Of a DNA stretch of 33,571 nt, positions 1 through 9,343 are shown one piece after another. Made by a program: the position numbers and the translations under genes. The notes beneath the pieces were generated by a model that did no database searches, was not told the DNA's origin, and was given only the letters and a program-made list of their open reading frames with translations. Origin of the DNA: a bacterium BMS3Abin03. GTDB taxonomy: Bacteria; Bacteroidota; Ignavibacteria; Ignavibacteriales; Ignavibacteriaceae. Each line of letters begins with the position of its first letter. The first letter of the stretch is position 1. The stretch covers positions 1-33,571 of the forward strand of contig BDSV01000233.1 in the NCBI GenBank assembly GCA_002898075.1. The letters run 5' to 3'.

Positions 1-1140
1 TTCCGATCTATAAGCTCTTAACACACCCGTATCAAAACCGATAAACAATAAACCTTTAAAATAAACCGGGGACAATTTTGCTCTTCCTTCCAAAATAAAA
101 CTCTTCTTTAATTCACCGTTAGATTTATCAATAATGTAAAAACTGAGAAACAGATTCGAAATAATAATTCTGTTTTCAGTTAACAGCGGAGTAGAATTAA
201 ATAATCCTTTAAAATGCTTATTCCACTTTAACCTGCCGTTATATTTATTAAGTGAAAATAAATCACCCGATAAATTCCCCACGAAAATATTTTTATTATC
301 GAATGCGGGTGACATTAACACTCTAAAATCCGTATCGAACTGCCAGATTTTATTCCCGTTTTCCAGTTCAACTGCATAAATATTTCCGTTATTATTGCCC
401 AGGTACGCCATAGAATCGTCGATAGCCGGTGTGCCCGTAAAAATTCCATCATATTGTTTTCTGTAAATTATTCCTCCGTCATCTTCATTCACACCGATGA
501 TCTCACCGTTATCGTTTCCAAAAATTATAACGCCGTTTTTTAATGAAGGTGAACAATGCGCCGTAATTCCAGTTTCGGTTTTCCAGATTAACGAACCGAA
601 CAAATCATACCTGTTTACTCTTCCGTTTTCCGTAAGAAAAATTATTCCGTCCTCGAGTCCAATCATTTCCGATAAAAGCCGACCGTAAATTTCCTCGTTA
701 ACTAATTCCTTCCCTTTCCGGTAATCATAATAGATTAATTCGGTTAAGTCATAATTCTGCTTAGCTACACCGTATATTACTTTCGAACGGTAAACAAGAG
801 GCGATGTGTAAATTGCTCCCTTACTTTTTAACATACCCACTTGATCACCGTCTGTTATATTATAGACAAAAATTCTGCCGCTTAAATCACTTGTAAAAAC
901 ATATTCGTCATAAATAGTTACCGATGTATTTGCGTAACCACCGTGACCGCTGCTTTCCCATTTTAATTTAAGCGAATCCGTTACTGTTACCGGAATATAA
1001 AAGTTCCTGGACGGAATCATCCCAAACATTGGATAAGAATTATCATCTAACTTTGTAGAAATTTCAATTAATGATTTTCCGCATCCGGAGATTAATACCG
1101 CCGCAGTAAAAAGCAATATATTTTTTCTTAAAAGTCCCAT
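1..1140 (-). CDS. BamB-like PQQ beta-propeller lipoprotein, 3' end outside the window
   Basis: The minus strand is open from an ATG at 1140 to the window edge, giving 380 codons with no stop, so the C-terminus is missing. The N-terminus is a lipoprotein signal: MGLLRKN, a hydrophobic stretch, then lipobox LISGC with the acylated cysteine at residue 20. The rest consists of repeated beta-propeller blades of the PQQ/BamB type, with recurring patterns such as GNIYAVELENGNKIWQF and GDLFSLNKYNGRLKW. Proteins of this family are usually anchored in the outer or inner membrane and act as scaffolds, the best known being BamB of the barrel-assembly machine. The start codon overlaps the end of the upstream gene by 13 bases, so the two are probably translationally coupled. 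That neighbour carries an Omp85-like barrel, which supports an outer-membrane role. True BamB function is an inference. Confidence 0.8.
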   Translation of the reverse strand, partial: MGLLRKNILLFTAAVLISGCGKSLIEISTKLDDNSYPMFGMIPSRNFYIPVTVTDSLKLKWESSGHGGYANTSVTIYDEYVFTSDLSGRIFVYNITDGDQVGMLKSKGAIYTSPLVYRSKVIYGVAKQNYDLTELIYYDYRKGKELVNEEIYGRLLSEMIGLEDGIIFLTENGRVNRYDLFGSLIWKTETGITAHCSPSLKNGVIIFGNDNGEIIGVNEDDGGIIYRKQYDGIFTGTPAIDDSMAYLGNNNGNIYAVELENGNKIWQFDTDFRVLMSPAFDNKNIFVGNLSGDLFSLNKYNGRLKWNKHFKGLFNSTPLLTENRIIISNLFLSFYIIDKSNGELKKSFILEGRAKLSPVYFKGLLFIGFDTGVLRAYRSE

Positions 1141-3947
1141 CCGAAAAAGAATTGATAAAACAACCCGTCCTGAAATCTTGTGAAATTATTTTCTATTTTC
1201 TTCCCGATATCATAACGCAAAGTGAGCACCCGGAAAACATTTATTCTAACTCCCGTACCGATCGAACCGAGTGTTTCCGTGTATTCCTTATCCCATGCAC
1301 CTGCCGCATCGAAAAATAATGCACCGCGAATTCCGAAAAACCCGAGACTGAGCACGGGAAATTTAATAGTAAGTTTTTCAATCAGCGGGAAACGAAATTC
1401 TACCGAAGTAAACCAAACCTTGGTACCTCTGATTGAAAACCTGTTGTAGCCTCTAAGGTCCCAGCTACCGCCTATCACGTATCTCCTCGCCTCTTTCCCT
1501 TCATTATAAAAAAACGCCGCTCTGAATGCAAACAAAGTTGTAAGCGCAACCCGTGCATAATATCTATAATCAGCAACCACCGAAAAATAATTTACATTGC
1601 TGTATTTTATATCGCTCGTGTACCCTAAAATAACGAGTCCCCTGCTCCCGGCAATCGGACCGGTTGGACCCCACAGGGAATTATCATGAACGTAAGCAAT
1701 AGTATTAGTCATTAACAGCGCTTTCCTCTCGATAAGATTTTCAATTACTTCTTTACTCGAGTTAGCAAGCGTAACCGTTGCTTCCAGCCGCTGGAATTTT
1801 GAAACGGGATAGTTCAATACAAACGAACCGCCGAATGTTCTTTCATAAAAAAACTGGTCGGGGTCTCTTAAATCATACCGCCTGCCGCTAAGATGAAAAA
1901 TGCCGTAAGCATAGTTTACTCTTTTGCCGAAATTTGCGCGCTGTACAATAACATTAAAACTTTTTAGTATATCGCTTTGAACATTAGCCGAGTTATAAAG
2001 CAGGAAATAATACCTGTCATCACCTAAAAGATCACTCATCGATAGAACAGCGCCGCCGCGCGTTCCGAATACCGGGTCGGTAGTTACTACGCTTTGAGCA
2101 AAATCCAGCGAATACTGTTTTTTGTATTTTATTGTCTTTCGTTTCGCGGGCAGTTGAATTACACTTGCAAACCAAACGGTTTTTTCTTCATTCATATTCA
2201 TCGTGATGTATTCGGTGGAATCGAGCGCATTTTCATAATCGTTCATCTCATAAAGATTGATGCTGAAGTTTTCGAATCCTGAAAATACTAAAGCAGCCGA
2301 ATCAACGAACGAAGGTGTGAATACACTTGTAATAAAGCGTGATATTCTTTTTATCCGTTTACCGAACACTCCGTTTTCAACAGGCAGCTCCCAGATATTT
2401 CTCACACCGTCCAATTCTGATGTGAAAAGTAATTTTGTTTTATCGGGCGATAAGACCGGGGTAAAATTTTGTGTGTTTAAAAATGTAATGTATTCGATTT
2501 CATGATTATTCAAGTTTAAAGAAAACAAATTATATTTTTTTGCGTACTTTCCGCCGGTACGATCTGAAGTGAAAATAATCTGCTGATTGTTTAAGCCGAA
2601 GATAGGATCCCTGTCATCGTAATAATCGTTTGTTAACCTGTAAAGCTTATCATCCAAAAGATCAAGCGTGTAAAGATCCATAAAACCTTTCCTGTCAACA
2701 GCATGAAAAACTATCCTGTTGCCGTTGGACGAAAACTTGGGCGATATTATGTTTACGAGATCATGGCTTTGAAATGTTTTAACTACTTTGTTTTGTTCGA
2801 TAGAATAAAAATGAATTGCATCGGTGCCGCCTTTCTTAGTAACAAATGCAATCAAACCCGCTTTTGAAATATCTATTGAAGATTGAAATAAGTGAAATGC
2901 TTCGAATTCCTCGGTTTTCTCCCCTCTTAAAATTAGTTCGGGTGAGCCGGCAGGTAAATTATCTTTATCAAGCATCATCCGGTAAATAGATGAATAACCG
3001 TCGCGGTTAGCAATAAAGTAAAGGAATTTTAAACTGTCGATCTGAAAGCTTACCGGTGAAAAATTAAATCCCTCTTTTGTTATTTTAACTGCGCCCTGTG
3101 CCAGCGGCAGATCGGTGGCTATACACGGGTAATATTTTTTCTTCAAATAATACTGCCAGTCCGCATCAATTTTCTCAAGCCGTTTTCTGAAAGTGTATTC
3201 CATTATTCTGTTGAAAGAACGATCCATCCAGAAATTTTCGAGAAGGTTAAGGACTTTTTGCTTACCGTACGTTTCACTTGCGTACTCAAGAAAGCTCTGC
3301 CCTTCTTTGTACATAAGGAAGGTGCCGAATATTCTGTAAATATCCCGCAGCCCGACAAAATAATTATTTATAACAGCATCCCTTATAACCATCTCTGCCT
3401 GAGAATCGAATTTGGTGGATAGAAATTCGGCAAGCCCCTCAACATACCAGAGCGGCGGCATTCTGCTCGTCGGTAATCTGTGGTCTCTGAGAACCCTGTA
3501 AATTTTGTTCGTCATAAAAACATGAACAAGTTCATGCCGTATTACATGTTTAAAATCTTTTAACGAACCGTTTGAAGGCAGCACGACTCTTCCTTTGAGG
3601 AATTCGAAGAAACCGCCTACACCTTCAGGCAAAAGCCCGGGCGTTGTGTTGGTTTGCTGGAATTCGAGAGATGTGTTATAAAATATTAGCGGCACCCGGC
3701 GGGTAACAACATTGTTCATTTCTACTTTAAGCTCGTCATAAATTTCTTCGGCAAAATAGGCACCGATTTCCGCAAGCTTCTGCATCTGCCCGTAATAATA
3801 AATATCGAAGTGCTCTGTTTTTAAAATCTTCCAATCAAATTCTTCATAATGAACTTTGTTCCTGCCGAAGAAAAAGAATTGGGCGGTAGCTGCTTGTGAG
3901 AATAATAAGAAAAACAGAATCGGATATTTTAAATAACGATTCAACAC
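1128..3947 (-). CDS. Surface protein: peptidase-MA-like domain, TolB-like propeller and Omp85-like barrel
   Basis: A 939-residue protein with an N-terminal signal peptide (residues 1-22, ending ATA-Q). Residues about 35-270 look like a gluzincin metallopeptidase: HELVH at 138-142, followed by WYVEGLAEF near 168-175, where a glutamate could be the third zinc ligand. Residues about 285-600 contain WD40-like/PD40 TolB propeller repeats (for example SPKFSSNGNRIVF, LSPDKTKLLFTSE). Residues about 620-939 look like a D15/Omp85 surface-antigen barrel, ending in aromatic FFGWDF, as expected of an outer-membrane strand. The only suitable start is GTG at 3947; an in-frame TTG follows directly. It lies 35 bases after the isomerase gene and overlaps the BamB-like gene by 13. 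The protein probably sits in the outer membrane with the peptidase and propeller in the periplasm. Whether the peptidase is active, and on what substrate, is unknown. Confidence 0.8.
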   Translation of the reverse strand: MLNRYLKYPILFFLLFSQAATAQFFFFGRNKVHYEEFDWKILKTEHFDIYYYGQMQKLAEIGAYFAEEIYDELKVEMNNVVTRRVPLIFYNTSLEFQQTNTTPGLLPEGVGGFFEFLKGRVVLPSNGSLKDFKHVIRHELVHVFMTNKIYRVLRDHRLPTSRMPPLWYVEGLAEFLSTKFDSQAEMVIRDAVINNYFVGLRDIYRIFGTFLMYKEGQSFLEYASETYGKQKVLNLLENFWMDRSFNRIMEYTFRKRLEKIDADWQYYLKKKYYPCIATDLPLAQGAVKITKEGFNFSPVSFQIDSLKFLYFIANRDGYSSIYRMMLDKDNLPAGSPELILRGEKTEEFEAFHLFQSSIDISKAGLIAFVTKKGGTDAIHFYSIEQNKVVKTFQSHDLVNIISPKFSSNGNRIVFHAVDRKGFMDLYTLDLLDDKLYRLTNDYYDDRDPIFGLNNQQIIFTSDRTGGKYAKKYNLFSLNLNNHEIEYITFLNTQNFTPVLSPDKTKLLFTSELDGVRNIWELPVENGVFGKRIKRISRFITSVFTPSFVDSAALVFSGFENFSINLYEMNDYENALDSTEYITMNMNEEKTVWFASVIQLPAKRKTIKYKKQYSLDFAQSVVTTDPVFGTRGGAVLSMSDLLGDDRYYFLLYNSANVQSDILKSFNVIVQRANFGKRVNYAYGIFHLSGRRYDLRDPDQFFYERTFGGSFVLNYPVSKFQRLEATVTLANSSKEVIENLIERKALLMTNTIAYVHDNSLWGPTGPIAGSRGLVILGYTSDIKYSNVNYFSVVADYRYYARVALTTLFAFRAAFFYNEGKEARRYVIGGSWDLRGYNRFSIRGTKVWFTSVEFRFPLIEKLTIKFPVLSLGFFGIRGALFFDAAGAWDKEYTETLGSIGTGVRINVFRVLTLRYDIGKKIENNFTRFQDGLFYQFFFGWDF

Positions 3948-3982
3948 TACTTCAAATAAATTTATCGGCTAAAAAATCTGTA

Positions 3983-5017
3983 CTAAGCTAATCTTTTTTT
4001 TAATTCATGAATGTACTCTATTTCGGAGGGATCGAACCCTCTTAAAACAGCTAAGTAATAAGTTATCCAATCACCTAAATAAATTAAATCCATTATTCGA
4101 ACTTTTCTATTTTTTTCGCTGCTCATAAGAGTAATTGCATCTACGCCTTTTCTTCCTGCTAATTCCGTTGTAATATCAAATCGTTTTCTTATTTGAGGAG
4201 GGTAATCATCATCAAGAATGTTTATGATTTTCGCATTCAGTTGATTATCCCTGAATGTTTCCCATCCTATAATCTCGTTATGATCTAATTCGGGAATTGA
4301 GTTGTGAAAAGCATGGAGTTTCGAGTTTTCGTTGAACTGGCATTTCATTCTATACCCGGCAGCCGAAGTAATACCGGAACATGAATAAATGATGGGGATG
4401 TAACCGATCAATTCATCTGCAATATTCAATGCATAATTATTTTCTTTCGAATAAAGTTCTGCTTTTTCTTTCCAAAGCTTGGTAACGCTTTCTACAAAAC
4501 TTTCCTGCAGGGGAATGATTTTTAAAGACTGGAATACTTTAACCAAAGTGAAAAAGCTCATTCCTAAAGCGTACCGCGGCTGAAATCCTTTTTGTAATTC
4601 AATCCGTGGAATCTGTTCAGTTAAAGCAATTTGTTCGACTTTCCCGCCTGTCGATATAGCAGCTATACTGCTCTTCCTTTTCAGTGCATCTTTAAAGCAG
4701 GAAACGGACTCTTCGGTATTCCCGGAATATGAAGAAATAATAACCAGCGTTTTATTATTAACGAATGATGGAAGTGAATAATTTCTTACCACAAACAAAG
4801 GAATTTGAATTTCATCGTTAAAAATTTCTTTTAACAGATCGCCGCTTATAGCCGAGCCGCCCATCCCGGTAATTACAATCGCATCAAATTCACGGGATTT
4901 AATTTTACTAAGATCAACTATATTATTCCATGCAAATTCAATTTGCTTAAACGATTCTTTCAGCACCGCGAACTGATTTTGAGGATCGTAATTGTTAACA
5001 AAATCTTTAATGGTCAT
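3983..5017 (-). CDS. Bifunctional phosphoglucose/phosphomannose isomerase
   Basis: A 344-residue cytosolic SIS-domain isomerase. Visible motifs are ITGMGGSAISGDLL near residues 49-62 (first sugar-phosphate binding loop), ISSYSGNTEESV near 93-104 (second SIS loop) and ELDHNEIIGWE near 242-252, the signature of the bifunctional PGI/PMI subfamily rather than classical Pgi. It interconverts glucose-6-phosphate or mannose-6-phosphate with fructose-6-phosphate, feeding glycolysis and mannose-derived sugar nucleotides. Length matches the subfamily. The ATG at 5017 opens MTIKDFVNNYDPQN, but I see no strong ribosome site before it. It is followed 35 bases later by the peptidase/propeller/barrel gene and is separated from ptsI by 233 bases, so it may be the head of a separate transcript. 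Confidence 0.88.
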   Translation of the reverse strand: MTIKDFVNNYDPQNQFAVLKESFKQIEFAWNNIVDLSKIKSREFDAIVITGMGGSAISGDLLKEIFNDEIQIPLFVVRNYSLPSFVNNKTLVIISSYSGNTEESVSCFKDALKRKSSIAAISTGGKVEQIALTEQIPRIELQKGFQPRYALGMSFFTLVKVFQSLKIIPLQESFVESVTKLWKEKAELYSKENNYALNIADELIGYIPIIYSCSGITSAAGYRMKCQFNENSKLHAFHNSIPELDHNEIIGWETFRDNQLNAKIINILDDDYPPQIRKRFDITTELAGRKGVDAITLMSSEKNRKVRIMDLIYLGDWITYYLAVLRGFDPSEIEYIHELKKRLA

Positions 5018-5275
5018 AGCACTGCAATCCGTAAATTAAAAATTAAGTAATTCATCAGACATTTTAATTTTTTCACAATATTAACCTTATAAAATTTCTA
5101 GTTGATCTAATCAAATCCAAAAGTACAAACGCCAATTTACAATTTGTTCGGTTATTTTTTAGGTTAATTACTGGAGTTACGCAAAATTATAAAGACAGCA
5201 TGTCATGCCCGCGAAAGCGGATATCCACTATGCAAAAATAAACGAAAAAATTGATCGTCAATACTATATAATATT
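5018..5275. other. Intergenic region with a degenerate palindromic repeat
   Basis: This stretch is AT-rich and noncoding. At about 5197-5232 there is a GC-richer segment, gtcatgcccgcgaaagcgg followed by atatcca. It looks like a decayed copy of a dispersed palindromic repeat built on cccgc-gaaa-gcggg. Nothing else is recognisable. Confidence 0.4.
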
Positions 5276-7042
5276 CTAAATAATGTTCCGCGTTCTAACA
5301 ATATTATTTTTTTCAAAGAATTTTTCTATTGTCTTTTCAATTTCATCCTCATAGCAGGATGACAAACATTTTTCTGCCAGTTTCCGGGCATCTTCATATT
5401 TAAAACTCGTTATAATTTTTTTTGCATAAGGAATAGTTGCCGGTGAAATACTTAAAATCTCCAACCCCAGCCCTACAAGCAGCGGCATTGCAAGCGTATC
5501 TGCAGCCATTTCACCGCATAAGCTTACAGGTTTGTTAACAAGCTTGGCATCATCGACAATCATTTTAATCGTACGGAGAACAACGGGGCTGAACTCCTGG
5601 TAAAGATCCGCTACGAGGTCGTTCCCCCTGTCAACTGCCATCAGGTACTGGATTAGATCGTTAGTGCCGATACTAAGAAAATCTACCTCGGCGGCAAACT
5701 CCTTTGTCATCACCGCTGCCGAAGGAACTTCAACCATTATACCAATCTGCATATCCTTATCGAACTCAATTTTCTTTTTCCGCAATTCATTCATGCATTG
5801 GGTTATAAGCTCTTTCGATTTTCTTATTTCACCGATTGTGCTGATCATCGGAAGCATAAATTTAATATTTCTATTACTGCTTGCTCTAAGCACTGCGCGT
5901 ATTTGCTCTTTGAATAATTTTGGATTTTCGAGAAGCAACCTTATTCCGCGCAATCCTAAAAACGGGTTCGGCTCATCGTACTCGAAAAATTTGAATTTAT
6001 CTCCGCCTATATCGAAAGCACGAATTGTTATCGGGTCGGGGAAAACTCTTGTTGCAAGATTACTATAAATTTTATACTGTTCATTCTCGCTGGGGAAAGT
6101 TCCCATTTCATCGAGTATCTGCTCCGACCGGTAAAGACCGATTCCCTTCGCACCACAAGTTTTAACCATATCAATTTCACCAGTAACATCAACATTAGCA
6201 AAGAACTGGATTTCTTTACCGTCTTTAGTAATGGCAGGCTTGAAGGTGAATTCTTCAAGCTCTTTTTGAATTTCAACCAGCCGGTTACGTTTTTGCTCGA
6301 AGAATTTTAATTGTTTCTCCGACGGATTATAAATAACGTAACCATGAAAACCATCTACAATTACAGTCTGCCCGTCTTTTAATATTTGGGTTGCATTACG
6401 CGTTCCAACAACGGCAGGAATGTTTAATGAGCGCGATATAATAGCTGCATGCGAAGTTAAGCCGCCATGATTCATCACAAAACTTTTTACCTTGTTACGG
6501 GATAGCAGCAGCGTATCGGCAGGAGTTAACGTTTCGCTTACAACAACTACATCATGTTCAATTTTAGATTGCCATCTTTTTTTCTGAAGGTTCCTGACAA
6601 TCCGGTTCTTAATATCTTCAATATCATTCGCTCTTTCTTTCATATAAGATTCATTCGAATCGTACATCATCTTCTGATACTTTGAGATCTCATCGTTAAC
6701 AATATATTCCGGCTGCTTCTTTTCCTCTTCTATTCTTTTTACAATATTTTCAATTAAAACAGGATCATCCAGCACCATTATCTGGGCTTCAAAAATGGCG
6801 GCACGGCTATGCCCCATTTTATCCCGTGCAATCGAAAGAATTTTGGTCAGCTCTTTTTTCGATCTTAAAAGCGCATCGTACAGATTTTTCTTTGCTTCTT
6901 CAACATCCGTTATATCTGCTTTGCTTACCTCTAATTTTTCTTTAGTAAAAAGATATACTTCGCCGATCACGATACCCGGCGCTGCGGCGATACCGCCTAT
7001 TTTGTTTGCAGCTTTTTTATATATGTCTTTAAATGTTTTCAC
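5276..7042 (-). CDS. ptsI: Phosphoenolpyruvate-protein phosphotransferase (PTS enzyme I)
   Basis: Enzyme I takes phosphate from phosphoenolpyruvate onto a histidine and passes it to HPr. The 588 residues match the family. The N-terminal helical HPr-binding region is followed by GGLTSHAAIISRSLNIPAVVGT-type sequence with the phosphorylated His198. The PEP-binding barrel shows GLYRSEQI, FDIGGD, GLRGIR, SIGTNDLIQY with the MAVDRGND segment, and catalytic cysteine in SLCGEMA. There is no GAF domain at the N-terminus, so it is the sugar-type rather than the nitrogen-type (PtsP) enzyme. The start is GTG at 7042 and overlaps the ptsH stop in a GTGA quartet, a strong sign of translational coupling. 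No enzyme II permease is visible in the window, so the phosphorelay may serve regulation or remote transporters. Confidence 0.96.
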   Translation of the reverse strand: MKTFKDIYKKAANKIGGIAAAPGIVIGEVYLFTKEKLEVSKADITDVEEAKKNLYDALLRSKKELTKILSIARDKMGHSRAAIFEAQIMVLDDPVLIENIVKRIEEEKKQPEYIVNDEISKYQKMMYDSNESYMKERANDIEDIKNRIVRNLQKKRWQSKIEHDVVVVSETLTPADTLLLSRNKVKSFVMNHGGLTSHAAIISRSLNIPAVVGTRNATQILKDGQTVIVDGFHGYVIYNPSEKQLKFFEQKRNRLVEIQKELEEFTFKPAITKDGKEIQFFANVDVTGEIDMVKTCGAKGIGLYRSEQILDEMGTFPSENEQYKIYSNLATRVFPDPITIRAFDIGGDKFKFFEYDEPNPFLGLRGIRLLLENPKLFKEQIRAVLRASSNRNIKFMLPMISTIGEIRKSKELITQCMNELRKKKIEFDKDMQIGIMVEVPSAAVMTKEFAAEVDFLSIGTNDLIQYLMAVDRGNDLVADLYQEFSPVVLRTIKMIVDDAKLVNKPVSLCGEMAADTLAMPLLVGLGLEILSISPATIPYAKKIITSFKYEDARKLAEKCLSSCYEDEIEKTIEKFFEKNNIVRTRNII

Positions 7043-7305
7043 TCTTCGTCGAAACCTCTTTCAAAGTAATCAACAATTTCTTTGGCTGCTGTTTCTTCAT
7101 CCTCTCCGTCAAAAGTAAGTGTAAGCTCGGCTCCTTCTTCGGCAGCAAGTGTCATAACACCGATTATGCTTTTACCGTTTATGTTCATCCCGTTGCGTGA
7201 AATAAAAAAATCACATTTATACTTAGCTGCCATTTTTACTATAGTTGCTGCCGGTCGTGTATGCAGCCCTGCTTTATTTTTTATTTTAACTGTTCTCTCA
7301 ATCAT
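7039..7305 (-). CDS. ptsH: HPr phosphocarrier protein
   Basis: An 88-residue HPr. The active-site motif KAGLHTRPA places the phosphoryl-accepting histidine at residue 15. The regulatory serine falls exactly at residue 46 in NGKSIIGVMTLAA, as in HPr proteins phosphorylated by HPr kinase; that kinase is not in the window. HPr relays phosphate from enzyme I to sugar-specific enzymes II or to regulatory targets. Its ATG overlaps the stop of the upstream polyprenyl synthase by one base (TAATG) and its stop overlaps ptsI by four, so all are likely to be on one transcript. The acidic C-terminal extension (YFERGFDEE) is unremarkable. Confidence 0.95.
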   Translation of the reverse strand: MIERTVKIKNKAGLHTRPAATIVKMAAKYKCDFFISRNGMNINGKSIIGVMTLAAEEGAELTLTFDGEDEETAAKEIVDYFERGFDEE

Positions 7306-8300
7306 TATCTGTTTCTGTTTAATAGGATATAAGCAAACCAGGTTAATAACTCTTTATCTTCTTTTTTCTTAATTAAAGATAAAGATTTAATAGCTTTTCT
7401 TGTATATGAATCTATCGCCTTTTTTGCACTTTCGATTACACCTAATTGCTCAAAAAGCAGTTTATACGATTTAACATTCTGCGGTTTGATACCTTTATTA
7501 TCAATAACTTCCGATAAAATTTTCCTGTCATCGCTCTTAGCTTTCTCCAACGCTTTGATCAGCAGATAAGTTTTTTTACCTTCGATCAAATCGCCGCCAA
7601 TTTTCTTGCCGAACTTCTCTTCGTCGGCAGTTATGTCCAGTAAATCATCCTGTATCTGGAAAGCAATTCCCAAATTCGTACCGTAGCTTGCCAGCGCTTT
7701 AATTTCTTCTCTACTACCGCCGCCTATTGAAGCACCAATTTCACAACATGTCTTTGCAAGCGCAGCGGTTTTTTTCTTTATCATTATAATGTATTCATTC
7801 AGCGATACATTCTTTCTTTGTTCAAAATCCGTATCGAGACTCTGACCTTCACAGACTTCAACTAATCCCCTTGTAAAAGAGCTGATAACATATTTTGCAT
7901 TACTGTCGCAATCTTTTAGCAAGTATTCATAAGCGACCGATAATAAACTATCGCCAACAAGAATTGCAGTGTTATTATTATATTTTTTGTGCAGTGTCAA
8001 CCTTCCCCTTCTTTTATCGGCATTGTCCATTATATCATCGTGAACGAGTGTAAAGTTATGCAAAAGTTCTACAGCTACAGCCGCATTATAAACATCATTA
8101 AATTTCCCGCCGACAGCTTTAGCCGATAAAAGAACAAGCAACGGTCTTATCCTTTTCCCTTTACTATTAATGATATATGCGCCCGGGTCATAAAGAGATT
8201 TCGGAGATCTTTTCTTAAGAATATTTTCCAACCGCATATCTATTTTTTTTCTTTCTCTTTCATAAAGAGAACTGAATTTATTTTTACCCGGTCTGTTCAA
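7305..8300 (-). CDS. Short-chain polyprenyl diphosphate synthase (FPP/GGPP synthase type)
   Basis: A trans-isoprenyl diphosphate synthase that condenses isopentenyl diphosphate onto allylic primers in the cytosol. The first aspartate-rich motif is HDDIMD at 87-92, followed by RRGR; the second is FQIQDDLLD near 213-221 with GKKIGGDL just after. KGKRIRP near 47-53 binds substrate. The residue five positions before the first motif is phenylalanine (NFTLVHDD), which in this family usually blocks chain growth beyond C15-C20, so FPP or GGPP is the more likely product; this is an inference. The start is TTG at 8300 inside the 4-base overlap with fni; a later ATG at residue 22 would cut into the first helix. 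The synthase and the isomerase plausibly supply the UbiA-type prenyltransferase encoded divergently at 9764. Confidence 0.9.
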   Translation of the reverse strand: MNRPGKNKFSSLYERERKKIDMRLENILKKRSPKSLYDPGAYIINSKGKRIRPLLVLLSAKAVGGKFNDVYNAAVAVELLHNFTLVHDDIMDNADKRRGRLTLHKKYNNNTAILVGDSLLSVAYEYLLKDCDSNAKYVISSFTRGLVEVCEGQSLDTDFEQRKNVSLNEYIIMIKKKTAALAKTCCEIGASIGGGSREEIKALASYGTNLGIAFQIQDDLLDITADEEKFGKKIGGDLIEGKKTYLLIKALEKAKSDDRKILSEVIDNKGIKPQNVKSYKLLFEQLGVIESAKKAIDSYTRKAIKSLSLIKKKEDKELLTWFAYILLNRNR

Positions 8301-9343
8301 GTAAGTTCTGCCTTTTTAATTAGTTTTCCTTTTCTTAAATCTTTAATGGTTACGGATCCGGTAAGAAACATTACTTCCTTTACTTCATCGAACATCGCAT
8401 TTATAAGTTTAGACGTACCATCTACTCCATATTTTTCCAGATGCTGTAAAATAATTCTTGCCGAAGCAGCTACATCGGCACCAAGAGCCAAAGCTTTTGC
8501 AATATCCATCCCGTTATTAATTCCGCCGGAACCGATAAGTGTAAATTTATAATCCTTTTTCAGCTTAGAAACATCTTTGATGCAATAAGATGTGGGTAAA
8601 CCCCAATCCCAAAATTTTTTTCTGTTTGATTTTTTACTCCGGAGAATTTCAACACCCGCCCAGCTTGTACCACCGGCACCGGCAACATCAATTCCTTTAA
8701 CACCTGCGTCCAACAATTTTTCTGCTGCTTCTTTAGATATTCCCGAACCAACTTCTTTAACGATAACCGGAACGGCAATTCTTTTAGAAATATATTTAAT
8801 TTTCTTCAGCAGTCCTTTAAAATCCGGCTCGCCTTCTTCCTGTAAAAGTTCCTGTAACGGGTTTACATGAATCACTAACACATCTGCACTAACCATATCA
8901 ATTATTTTCAGAACGGGATCGATGTTCTTAAATTTTACTATTTCAGCAGCACCGATATTACTCAATACAGGAACGTGAGGAGCATTCTTTCTCACGATCC
9001 AGAATGATTCGACAAAGTCTTTATTTTCAAGCGCTTGTCTCTGGCTGCCCACACCAATAGGAATGTTCAAATTTTCTGCAATAATTGCCAGTTGAGAATT
9101 TATGCCTTCTGCTTCCCCCGTTCCCCCCGTCATACAGGAAATAAAAAACGGGTAAGAAATTTTCTTTCCGAAAAAATTGGTCTCGAATTTTATCCTGTCT
9201 ATCTCAACTTCAGTAATTGCATAATGCTTAAATTCATAATTTTCAAAACCGGTAGTTTTATCCTTAAATGCAACATTATCCGTAAGACATAATTCAATCT
9301 GTTCTTTCTTACGTAATGATGTTTTACTATTAACCGAATTCAT
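8297..9343 (-). CDS. fni: Type 2 isopentenyl-diphosphate delta-isomerase (FMN-dependent)
   Basis: It interconverts isopentenyl and dimethylallyl diphosphate, using reduced FMN and Mg2+. The 348-residue length is normal. Family hallmarks are FISCMTGGTGEAEGINSQLA near residues 67-86, IGVGSQRQALE, the HVNPLQE segment near 158-164, VKEVGSGISKEAA, AGAGGTSWAGVE and the FMN-phosphate loop GSGGINNGMDIAKALALGAD. The start is ATG at 9343 (MNSVNSKTSL). It heads the run fni, polyprenyl synthase, ptsH, ptsI, whose genes overlap by 4, 1 and 4 bases. It faces the UbiA gene across a 420-base divergent intergenic region, so both prenyl supply and prenyl use could be controlled from there. Confidence 0.95.
   Translation of the reverse strand: MNSVNSKTSLRKKEQIELCLTDNVAFKDKTTGFENYEFKHYAITEVEIDRIKFETNFFGKKISYPFFISCMTGGTGEAEGINSQLAIIAENLNIPIGVGSQRQALENKDFVESFWIVRKNAPHVPVLSNIGAAEIVKFKNIDPVLKIIDMVSADVLVIHVNPLQELLQEEGEPDFKGLLKKIKYISKRIAVPVIVKEVGSGISKEAAEKLLDAGVKGIDVAGAGGTSWAGVEILRSKKSNRKKFWDWGLPTSYCIKDVSKLKKDYKFTLIGSGGINNGMDIAKALALGADVAASARIILQHLEKYGVDGTSKLINAMFDEVKEVMFLTGSVTIKDLRKGKLIKKAELT

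Noticed and set aside
5664-6068. 134-codon plus-strand frame opposite ptsI
   Set aside because: A shadow of a highly conserved gene on the other strand, with no start signal or recognisable motif.
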